From Paramacrobiotus metropolitanus (taxonomy: Eukaryota > Tardigrada > Eutardigrada > Parachela > Macrobiotidae), in NCBI RefSeq assembly GCF_019649055.1, contig NW_026570323.1, forward strand, positions 310,001 to 374,000: 64,000 nucleotides of DNA, in the 5' to 3' direction. The translations under genes were made by a program, and so were the position numbers. Under the pieces are notes generated by a model that saw nothing but the letters and a program-made list of their open reading frames with translations, was not told where the DNA came from and did not search any database. Below are positions 22,001-34,000 of this stretch, in pieces. How positions within the stretch are numbered: position 1 is the stretch's first letter; every line of letters starts with the position of its first letter.

Positions 22001-25000
22001 TCTGGTGTATGTACTTCACAGAAAAGTGGGTAAAAATCCGTCTCTCATGCCCCGTTGGACCGCCGGATGGGAAATTGTGCGCCCATCAGGGCCAGTGCAT
22101 TATGTTGTCAAAAGTAATAGGCGTGGGAATGTCAAAGTCGACACTGTCCACGTTAGCCGATTAAAACCCTATAATTTTCGCGACGTTGATACTATATTAC
22201 AGGATGAGCAGTTACCTAAGTTGCTTGATTGTGTGGAGAAAGAATGTCCAGATGAAATTGTTGAGGCGCCCGCGCCACCGCCGGTTATCCCATCAGTTGA
22301 CGTTGCATCGTCTAGGTTGGATGCAGAATATGCAGAGTACCTAGATGGAGAGATGGAGAAAGTTCCGTTACTTAAAACCCGTTCCGGGCGTGTAGTGAAA
22401 CCTGTGGAGAGACTGGTTAATCAAATCAATGACAAAAAGCGCAAACGAGATCCGTCGGTTGACGTTAAGAAGCGGATAACTACAAATCACAGGGTTCCGG
22501 CTGTTCCGAATATATCCCAGCAAGGAGAAAATAAATCTGCGCCCGTCGAACCGTTAGCTAGTAACACGCCACCCGTCACCTGTAATGCTATGGAAATTAT
22601 TCCGGTTCAGTCGGTGAAAACCTCGTCGGGTGTTCCAGAAGACAAGATTATTCCAGCCCCGGCTTGGGCTCGTCCGATTGAACAGTTTTGGCCCCAGGGC
22701 GTGATAAATGACGATGCCTTAGATAAACAGGAATTTTGGAAATATCGGCAAATGGAATGCAGCGATACCATGATCTGGGAGGCTGTTGTTGATGGAGATT
22801 GCACCCTGGAAGAATCTCCCTACGCAGCCTGGCATCTTCCGTTGGTTCTGAAAATAAACGGCATCATTCGCCATTACGGAGAAAAAGAGGATATTGCAAA
22901 AAGAATGCCCAGAACGTTTATCCCGTTCCAGTGGAGAAAAATTCTCGTGGAGTCGGTGCATCGCCGGCTTGTACATAGGTATCACAGCTCAATATCTCCG
23001 TACGATTACCTATATTTTAAGCTCCGATTTTTCTGGCCAGAAATGCACTATGATCTGCTCAAATATAGTAAAATCTGCACCCTCTGTAATAATGATTAAA
23101 AGGCCGAGCGGCCGTGTACAGTGTACATATCAGACCTGGGCAGTTATGAGATTTCGACTCATAGTTAGAGTTAAGAGTTAATCGCAGCTCGCGAGTTACG
23201 CTATGAGTTAAGTTAGCCGCAATAACTAGAGTTAACTGGAGTTAACTTCTAATAAAAAAATTTATGATTTTAGTAATCAGCTTTAAGTAGTCTTTTATGC
23301 ATGCCGATATCAGTTTTTCCAGATTTGCGACACAGACCATTATTAGTTTTTCAGTCTTAAAACTGATTTTTAAAATTCATGCTTTTTCTTTTGTTTCTTT
23401 TTCATGTTTTTCCTGAGGGAGAGAGCGACAGACGCAGTTTTCTTGAGAGAGGAAGATAAAGTATAAATGAAACATAAGAAAGAATAAGAATGAAACAAAA
23501 GAAAATAATTATAAATGAAACAAAAAGAAAGAATAAGAAACAAAAGAATGAAACATAAGAAAACATTCTTGTGTTTTTTGTGTTTTGTTCTTATTGTTTC
23601 TCCTGCCTGTTTTCTCTCTCCTCAAGAAAAAATCAAACAAAAAAAAGTTCTTTCTGATAAAATTCCTCCTTCTTTTAACCACACAAAAAATTCCTCCCTC
23701 TCAAAAATTTCTCCTCTTTTGACCCTGGTTTTTGAAGCCGAGCGCCGGCAACGCTGAACTTTTGTTAAGATTTCGCTTCACAATGGCTACCGAAGCTAGT
23801 GTAGTTGTTTGACAGCGTTGACCGCATTATTACGCTTCCCTTATGGGCAGGTAGCGAAGACGCATAGGCGATCAATTCCGTGTGATTTTGGTCGAACATG
23901 ATTTGTGCTCTCGATGACAAAATTTTGAAAAAATACTTTGTCTGCACGCTGTTAATTGCTGAAATTGAACGACCACACTCAATGTCAGCATGGACTCCTG
24001 ATGCATATTCACCTAGTCAAAGCCTTGGGCGGTCGTAGTGTACGTCGGCTCGAGGAATTGTATGCACATACTTTGTACACACATACTTTTGTAATTATGG
24101 CAATTTATGCGATCCAAGGTTAAAATAACATTTTTCTGATATTTTCTATATTTTAATTTCATTTTTTGCTTTCAACTGAAACCCGCAGAGTTACGTTAAA
24201 CCTGAGTTGCGCTTTATTATTTTGAGTTGCGCTAGAGTTAAGTTTTCGTCCTGGCGAGTTAAGCTTCAAAGTTAAGTTATAACTCGTTAACTCGAAAAAA
24301 ACTCGCGCTAAGTTAAATAGTTGAAATTAACTGCCCAGGTCTGGTACATATTTTTATTCTTCAATTTTTAAAAATATTAATTCTATATTTTCAATTCCAA
24401 ATTGGCTGGAAAATTCCCAAAAGTCTGTTTGTACGTACAGTTTTGATGTCCATTTTTCGCCATTGGCTAATTGTTGATGACGTCGAGTTCGTTGCTTCCG
24501 CGCGGGCACACTTTTGGGCGAAGCTGGTCGAATGAGTTGACCAAACGATCAGAGTCTCTGTCTGAAAATTAGTATTAGTTCTTCGGACTTGTCATCATTC
24601 ATTTTAAATTTACCTGCGAGTTTCGCCCTACATTTGTGTACAATTTTTTCCGGCTGGCACTTACTATGCATCGTCCGAGACTGCCGCCCCATCCTTCGAC
24701 TCAGCACGAAGACACCACGAGTTCTTCAGAGGATTCGGTGCAAGTTCAAGTTGATGCTCCGCAGCCGCTGAATGATGATCCTCACGTTGGCTGGCCAGAA
24801 ACGTTTGAATGGACGGGTAGGATGGTTCACTGTGGAGTTCCGCCGTCTCCATTTGAGTATGCGCGTGGAGAACGAGGATATATTCCCCCGTCTGGTCTTC
24901 ATCAGTGTCCTTACGATCCTGACAGCGAGTACATCGTACTGCATCCGGACACCAAATTGCGCTATCGTGGCAGAATCTTTCACATTGGTTCTCAAATGCG

Positions 25001-28000
25001 ACTGGAAAAGTACAATAGTTTCGTACACACATTGGATATTCAACGCAGTGAAGCTCACTACGCTTTGCTTCGTTACCTGCGTGCGGACTTTCATCAGGAA
25101 TGGCTCCTGGGGCAGATCATCTGCGAACTCCGCCGGAACCATGGTATTAATGTGGTGCGAAATCCTGTACAGCTTCTCACTGCGATGAATTATGCTCCTG
25201 GCGAAACTGGAGATGGTGGAGCCGTCGTCACGCTGGTGGATGTCTACAATCAGCACGCCGACGATCCTGTATCTGATGTTGATTTCCAGTTGCAATTGGA
25301 AGCTGAAGAACGCTGGCACACAGCTCACCGTCGTTCAGATTGGCTGCAGCAATCTCGTTGGTTGTCAAAGGGACAGGAGAAGCGTGGCCCGAGCAAGTTG
25401 GACGATTTGATCGCTAAACGTCGCCATCCCGGCCGTGACGATGACGACGATATGGGTTCTGCTGCGGTGTAGCTATTTTTCGTAAACAATCCATGTACTG
25501 TAAGGCTGGTTCTTTTATGTTTTTATGATTCTTTAGTTGCCACCTTTTCCTATGATACAGCGCTGTTTTGGTAGCTGGAAACGGTTTTCCTTCGTTTACA
25601 AATGATTTTTAGTTTCTAAGAATAAGCGGGTGCGCATTCTTGATTCAGCCTTTTGCAGTCGTTATGACAGTGGTATTGACTTTACTGTGTACTTACTCAC
25701 CGTTGATCCTGTGGGACAATAAAGGCTGTAATTCCTGTCGTCCAGCGATAAAAGTAATACAATGAAGAAAATATCCAGTTAGTGTCGATAATTTTGGGTG
25801 ATTCTACAGAGATGTAACGAAACAAAAAGCAATTTGGAATTCACTGGAAAAACCTAAGTTTTCACGTGTCACATGCAAATAACGTAATTGTAGTGACGGT
25901 CGCTGCATCGACCGCCCGTGCGTAGCTAAATGTTAGGGCAGTGGCAGTTTGGGGTACTCAGCTGTTTCCGGTTGCTGCACTGCAGTGTGTCAGCAGTTTT
26001 CATGTTCAAACTTGCAGCTTTTTCGTCTCCTTTCATTTCTGTATTTTTCTGGTCTGAATCTCTGATTTCGTCAAATATGGAGATGGAATTTTATAAATCT
26101 GAACGCGGGCGCATGATTTGCGCAGAACAAGATGAAAAGAAGCGCCGTGAGTCCATAGAATCTTCTGATGTAGTGTCATATGTTGTGGCGAACCAGGAGC
26201 ACATTGAGAAGTTTGTTTACTTTTGGCGTTCTTTGGTTGCTCCCTATATCTCTATCAAAGAGCTGTGTAGGCTGTCTAACTCCGAAATCATGGCCTTGAA
26301 TTTTGTAGAACCCGAGCCGCTGGATTTCGAGGCTCAAGTGGCTCTAGCGATTGCGGATGTTCGCAAATCGGAGATGATGATGTACTATGTCAAGATCGGG
26401 TTTACTCTGTTCCCCGATACGCCGGTTCGCCGTGAAGCTGCTGAGCGAATCCGCGCGGAGTTTGGATTGCCGTCGCTGTTTAACCCGCCGGAATTTCCGC
26501 GTACCCGTCATCGCCGCGAGAAGGCCGAGGAACTCAAGCGTGTTGAAGAAGGCCTATGTTGCGTGGACTGCGAAAACTTTGGCCCAGGAACCTGCGGTAA
26601 ACTGGCCGAATTGAAGAAACCGCAGGAGACGGAAGAAGGACCTGTACAGCGTTTGTCGCCACTTATTTGGCGGGATGAGATACAGGGAGACCCTGATTTT
26701 GCGGATTGGTGGAACGAGCAGAGTCACATGTTGGACCCAGTCAAGATCCTTCCTGTGGAGTTGTTGTGGGTGGATGAGAAGCCTCCTATCCCAGAAACGC
26801 CCAAGAAGAAGCGTAAGCACACTGTCGTGCAGCGTCATTCGTTGCGCGGTATCCGTTTTCCGTATTGGAAGTGACGAGTTGTTTGGACGGCCGTTCGGGT
26901 TAGGCAGCGGTTTGAATAAAGTTGTACAGACCTTTTTACGCCATGTCCCTGCTGTGTTTTGCAATAGTTTAAATTCCTGGCCGACTTTTCTGTGTTTGGA
27001 ATGTGTGCATGGGCGTATAATTTTGCCAACAGCACGATGTTCTGAGTTTCTCTCCTTCTTGTTGTGATAAGCCGGATCGTTATGGCTTTCTCTTCTATGA
27101 ATTTTGCAGTGGCTTAACAATTTTGCCTATGCTGTGGCACCATTATAATGTTTTAAATGATATTGTCAATAAAATTAAATGGGGGAAAAATACACATTGG
27201 TCGTGTAAAGTTAGAAATTAGCTTGTACGCTACCTACCTGAGGAGGCCATTCCGTTAATGTTAGCTTCGCAGCCTGCGAAGTCCAACAATTTGTCACTGC
27301 CATCAGCGAGTGGTCACCCATACTACAGATGTTCTGAATGTAACCCAGTGGTTTTCGTTTTGATCGTCGTTCTTATTGCGTTCTTCTTCCATTTCTCTGG
27401 TTCAATTCCAGTTCGTGTTGCTCGAAAATTCCGGTGTAATTTCTTTGATAACTGTCATCGTCATGACGCCTCCGGCACGTGAACAGAAGGAAGTCGCCAA
27501 GCAGGCGCTGGAGGACCGTGTTTCGGAATGGACGGCGTCTGTCGCACAGAAGAAGGCTCAACGCACTGAAGCCCAGCACCGTTTCGAACGGAAGCGGATT
27601 GCCGTGAAGGAGGCCGTCTCCAAGCTCCCTCTGAAGAATCCATAGTACTTCTGGAGATTGGTGGAGCAGCGGGGTGCGATTCTGCCTTGCGTTGCCACAA
27701 CGTTCGGTAATCACTGGGACGCTCTAGTTTTGGTTGTTGCAGCATGTTAGCTTGGTCGTTCATTTATTGCTCGGCTGCATATTCTTTCATGATCTCGTAT
27801 TCACCGGATCTCTTTAGAATTTTACCTCTTAATTTGCGCATATAGTTTATCTTAGTTTTAGTTTTGTTCTACCAGCCTCTGCTGTGTTGCTTTCCTTCTG
27901 GATGACATTATGGTTTTTGCGTCGCGTCTTTTCTGTTTGTTTGAATGTTCGGCTATTGTGCAGAGTGCGAATCTAATAAAGAGTACGTAGTTGCCGTTTG

Positions 28001-31000
28001 TGTTGTTGGTTGGTAAATTTTTAGCGCTGTAGCATGCATCCGCACGGTAGCCCTCTTTCGTTAATATTGCCGTTAATTTTCATGAAGCCTGTTACTCGGG
28101 CGGGTAGCCTTCATGCAGATCGTGCATTTATTGTTATGTGCAGCCGTACGCCTTTGGCGCTGCGATTATTTTTAATTTTGCGTAGAGCGACCCCGCTGGT
28201 GTAGTCCTGGCCTCCGTTCTGGCCCCGTTATTGGTCGGAGGTTCTAGTCCATATTAAGTCGCAAATTTTGAAAATAAATTCTCTTTTTATGCTTTAATTT
28301 GGTTTGTTTTTATGTTTTTATGTATCAGGTTTAATGCTGCGACTTATGCATTGGTTTCTGGTACGGCAGTTCGTCGCAGTATTTTTGTTGATGGCTTGTA
28401 TGGCTGAGAGGAGTAGTAACAAGAACAATGGACCGCGACTCCCCGCTAGTCTCTGGTTCTAATCCACATGAAAATGCAATTTTGTAGATAAACCTTCTTT
28501 TTCGCGTTTATATTTTTCAAACGCATGTGCCTTATATATTTTGTATTGCGGCGTTAATTTTATATCGGTTGCCGATGAGCAGCATGATTGTGTACAGCCT
28601 ATATCGTTCAATTTTCACTTTTATTTGTCGCAAGACTTTGTGGTGTAGTGGTCGAGTAGCAAATCTCTGCGACCACCCGGTCACTCTGAGGCCTCGGGTT
28701 CGAAACCCTCATAACTAATGCTCACTTAATTTCCATCTTCTTTTTGCCCTTATATTTTTGTGCCCTTGAATACTGACACTTTGGTATTTTCATCGTGAAT
28801 TTTCCTCTCAAAATGGTTGAGCGATAATGCTGTGTGTTACAATTATATTCTATTCGGCCTTAAGATTTGGCTAGATATAACGTAGAAATATCCGTAGTCT
28901 AGTGCAGAGAACTGTTGAACCACAGTAACGGGTGAACTAGGCGGTTTTGGGTTCGAAACCCCCACAAATCAGTTTGCAATTTCAAACTTTCTTTTTTTTT
29001 GGTGTTTTACTTTTATATTTTCGTGGGGCAATATAGTAGTGTTTTCATTTTGAATTCTACGACTGTTGCGGATGAGCGATTCGTGATTTACGGTACAAAT
29101 TACGGTACAAGTACAACAGTATATACACGACATGGCGCTTCCGGTGTTCAAGTTTAAAGGGAAAAAGTGGCGTGGTAATGTTGGCGTAGTGGTAAGAACC
29201 CGATGCAGCCGGGCAGCTAGACCGCAGGTTCAGTTCCTACCTCAAACAGAGATTTTGCGAATAGAATTTTCTTTTTATATTTTTATGCGTCATGATGCTT
29301 GCATTTTTGCTGTTTGACTTCGCGTTACAATTATTTTTGCTGTGTACTGGAACTCGGTTTGAGATATGGATAATTACTGTTTTAAGTCCCTTTTATTCAA
29401 GTATCGGCGGAATAATGACCCGCCCGTAAAATCTGTAATTAAACTCAATTGACAAGATCCGTATGACATGGAGAATTAAAAAACCAAATGAGTATCTGTT
29501 CATGGGTTATACTAATTAAAACTCAGATCCGAAAATTAATACAACTGGGATTAAGAAAATAACCGGCTGGACTGTTACAAATTATCTGCCAGCCGTTGCA
29601 GACCGAGACGCTTAAAACCACAGTTTAAAGACATTCAGTCCAGATCCAGATTGTCCTTGGCGTCTTTAATATTGGACATACGCTGTTCCAAGGCTTCGCG
29701 GACATACTGAACATGCTCCATATCGGTGTACACACGCGCCTTTAAAGTGTTCACCAGTGCTTTACAGTTGTCCATGAGGTCCTTGTCCCTCTCCACCATC
29801 TGCAGCAGTTTGTCAATATCATCAGCGTTATCGGCGCCTGGTTTTTCAGCCTTCTCCTTGGGCTTTTCGGTCTTCGCCTCCCTGTGCTGTTTGTCCGGTT
29901 TTGGTGCCACATACCGCGGGCGGGCATTCATCTCTTTTAGTTGTTTGAGCGTGATAATTGGCTCACGCTTGATGCGGCCGTCCTTACTGGAGCGGACGAG
30001 CATGTTGGCTCCGATGGTGTTGTTTTTGGCTGGATCAATGGCATCCAAGCGCTCCATAACGCCGTCGACAATTAATTCGACGTCCTCTCCGACGTAGCTA
30101 AAGCTGGCATCGGTGACACGCTGCTCCATTTCCCTTCCGTTTTTCTCGACCTTCAGCGTGGCCATTTTCACATCTGCAAAGTATTTGGTCATAATGTCGG
30201 AAATACAAAGAAAGTTTTGCATGACTACGCAGAGGAATTAAATAAAATGCTGCATACTCGTGAGTGTAGGCTCAACTTCTGATTTTGTTATTCGCAGCGT
30301 AAAAACACTTACTGATGGTTTGTGCCAGAGTGTCGCAGAGACAACATCCACGGATGCTTCGAAGCCACAGGTCGATACAGCTGTGCACATAGAGATTTCC
30401 ATACACCATTACAATTTGCTTTTTCTCCAAAAGCCGGTGTAATCCACGATGGAATTTCCGCTCGTAATTCTCCAGCTGTAGATCGTAAGTTCCAGTGGCC
30501 CATTGCTGAATTTCTGGCCGTGACATGGCGTAGCGCGCATGATACAAAATCGCCCGTATCATACAACGCAGCTTACTAGAAGTGTCCACGATCTTCACTT
30601 CGCGGCCCTTGTAGACTTCTTCTGCAACTTCAAGCACGAAGCGTCCGTCACGCGCCATCTTCTTCAGTAAAATTCCGGCGTTGATGGCGTCTTCCAAGAA
30701 CACTTCAACGCGATCTGCGGTGAAATCCGTATGCATATCCTGGATGAACTGCTTGATAGCTGCTATGTCCACGTAAAACCCCGTAATGTCCGCCTCTAGA
30801 ATACAGGCATGTGCAGCTGTATGCATGGCCAATTGTCGACGGCCGATAATGCTCTCATTCTCTGTGAGCGGCGCAGCCATTGCGAGTTGGATGGATTCCT
30901 GTGTCCGCTGTTTCCAATATCGAGCGTGTTCGACCGCGTCAGTTTCTGGCGATGGCGAAAGTTCCCCTGCCTGTACTGACATGATGACACTAAGGTGGTT

Positions 31001-34000
31001 AAAACAAAAACAGAACAAACAGATGTGAACAATAGGGAAAGACCTTCACCGTAAAAGAATAGAAATATTGTCGGGTTCTTCACTTCCTGTAATGAACAGC
31101 TGATATTTTTCCTTGCTCGCTGTGCGGCATTCTGTCGCTGATCAGCCGCCCCGCTAAGACAACTTCGTCGGAAACTCTGTAGTTTCCGGTCTGTGTTTGG
31201 AATATTTTCCAGCCGCGTGTTCTGGCCGTCTTTCCCTGATTTCTGTCGTTTCCTCTGGTGTGAAGGTGTAAGATTGGCAAAATTCTATATTTTCTGGTCT
31301 TGTGTCCCAAATTGCTATGGGGAATACTGTAGGCTCTATGTTTTAATGCTCCTGAGTTCAAAACCTGTGAAATTTCAGAAATTCGGCTTGTCGCCTGTCA
31401 ACCGCCGTGTGGTTGACTGCCTGCATTTTGCCACTTCCGGTGTCGGTGCCGTATTTACCGCACTGTAATCTGCTGTCAGTTTTTGTTGTGGTTTTCAGTT
31501 TACACCTCGCAGCGGTTCCTTCTCTTTTTATTTTTATTTTCGCATTTTTCGTGGTCAACTCTACCAGTTTAAAATGTCTTCTACTCCGAAGAAACCCACT
31601 GCACGTAAGACTGTTGTTCCTGTAGTTCGTCCGAGCAGAGAGCTGGCGGGTCTGCCGTTCGGATATTCGCCTGAAAGTGACGAGGCGCAATCTTCAAGCC
31701 GTGTGACTCGAGCCCGAGTTTCTGCCCATCCTGCGGAGCAGCCTGTTTTTGCTGCTCAGTCCCCTGGACCATCTGGCATTCGAGCTGCAGTAAAAAGTTC
31801 CAAATCCTCGGGCAGTCGTGGACAAGCAATCACTGATGCGCTGCGTCACCGCAATGAAAGAGTCAAACTTGCTGCACTTGCCCGTCGCGATGCTGCTGTT
31901 GTTAACCGTGAAAGCCGTCGTGGCAAGTTTCCAGCTGACCCAGATCTGAAGATTCGTCAGCTGTCTCCGAGAAAACCAGAGAACAAGCAGAGTAGTCCTT
32001 CACGTCAGCTGGGCACTCCAGATCTTACGGATGAGGAGCCACAGTCCTCAGAGACTGCGTCAGTACGGGCAGCACGAGGTATTGTTGTCGCTTCTCTCTT
32101 GTTTATTCAGTGTTGGGGTTTTGCGGTTACTGTTTTAGCCATGATCACTACCCACTGGCCACTATAAGCTATTATTGCTGAGTTTTGTTATAATTCCTTG
32201 CGTGTTGTTGATAATTGTCGAGGGGTAGTGTTGCACTTTCATTGCGGATATCCGTATCCGTGTCGCTGTTTTCTTGAATGTTTACAGACTGGTTTCTACC
32301 AGGTTTGTTGTGTCCCTTGTTAGATGAAGAGCATCTGAAGCGCGGCGGAATTCTCTATGTGCCATATGATCCGAAGGCACCGCGGCCGATGTTCAAGACC
32401 AAACAGACGGCTCGCAAGCGGGCATATTCTGGACTGTTTCCCCGGATGGCCGTCGCGGATAAGCATGGTGAGATGGTCGTTACTGAAGCTTATTTTTCTG
32501 GATTAAATAGATTCCATCGTTATTATCCTCGCCTGTATTTATCCCGATTCTTATTTGTCAACGGAGCCTTGATTAATCGTTTTGATTTGAGTATATTCAC
32601 ACGGACTCTTCCTACAGCTGTTGCCCTTGAACTGCGTCGGCAATATTTGTATTTGAATCCTGTCTTTGTTAATTTATTTGAAGAGTTGGAGAAACGTCAA
32701 AAGGCGGATACTGTGGCCCGCCAAGCGATTGTGGCGTCATCGAGTGTGGAAAATGAGCAGCCGCAGGCGTCGACTTCCGCTGCTATGCCGTACCAGCTTC
32801 GTTCTCGTGGCCAGAAGCGCAAATATGCGGACGTGTCTTCTTCGTCCTCTTCATCGGAAAGTGACACTTCTTCCGACGACGATTACGATAGCACGGTGGC
32901 GGTCTCTGATGCCGAAGATGCTGACGATGAAGCTGATGATGAGGCTGAGGACTCTAAACTGCTGATTGATGAGGGCGACAATAATGAATCGGACTTGGAA
33001 GCAATGGATGTGGATCCACTGCCGTCGCTGCAGCCAGTCATTTCTGCTATACTGCCTGTTCCAGCTGCTGCTCATGAAGATTCACCTGAAATTGGCGAGC
33101 CAATAATTTACGTGCAGCCGCATTCGGCTGAATTGTAGTGTGTTTATTATGGCGATCATTTACACTGTTTTTGCTATTCCCTATACGATTTGCCCTCTGT
33201 TAGTGTTGTTTTCCTTCATGCGCACTTGAATTGTATTTGGTATTACGGATCTTCAAGCCATTGACGGATTTTTGTGCCTTATTTTTGATTTTTATTTTTT
33301 CCATACCGTCTTGGGAGTCATTGAACCAGTAGTCAGTGCTGAATCTTCTGTTGTGCCTAGATCTGATCTGATCAACTGATTATTCCGAATTAAAAGATAT
33401 AGCGCGAGGCGCTGATTGGTTGTTGCTTTTACCTGTGGAATCTGCCGCATTCTAAACTTTTTTCACCGGCAGACCGGTATAAAATCATCTGCATGCGGTG
33501 TGCAGAAATCGGCATTGTGGATTTTTCGTTTCGGCGCAGTGGCGTGTTAGATTTTCTGCACCTTCCGTCTGTAGCTTTGACGCTTCTCACTTTTCATTTT
33601 CGCGTTAAAGGTCATTAATTGTTTTCTGTGTGGGCATGCCGCCTATTGATCCTAACCGTGCTTTCGATAAACTGGTTGACGCTATTGTCCATTCTTCATC
33701 CAACCAGCAGCAGCAGAATAATGCCGGTTATAATCACCGAGGAAGGGGTGGCGCCCGTGGTGCTTACCGTGGCAACTTTCGTCCGTACGGCAGAGGAAAT
33801 CATCGGAATTTTGGAGACAATAACCTCCGTCGCGGAAACGATAATTGGCGTCGTCAAGGCCGACCTTTGGCAGCACCGGAAGTTATTGAAATACCTGATG
33901 GAGCTCCTCACGCAGCTCCTCCAGTGGAAGTTGCCGCCGCAGACATGGAGGTTGACCTCCCGGGAAACCAAGCGCCGAATGCACCGAATCCGGGCCAAGG

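Noticed and set aside
23515-23757. Protein coded by the nested hAT element
   Set aside because: The frame is low-complexity A-rich DNA with no transposase motif.
24726-25328. 200-codon minus-strand frame opposite cargo gene A
   Set aside because: It lies entirely within gene A on the other strand, has no signal of its own and lacks a natural composition.
28190-29276. Calling the five units functional tRNAs with assigned amino acids
   Set aside because: A and B boxes and terminators are good, but acceptor stems and most anticodon loops do not close properly, so only tRNA-like is claimed.
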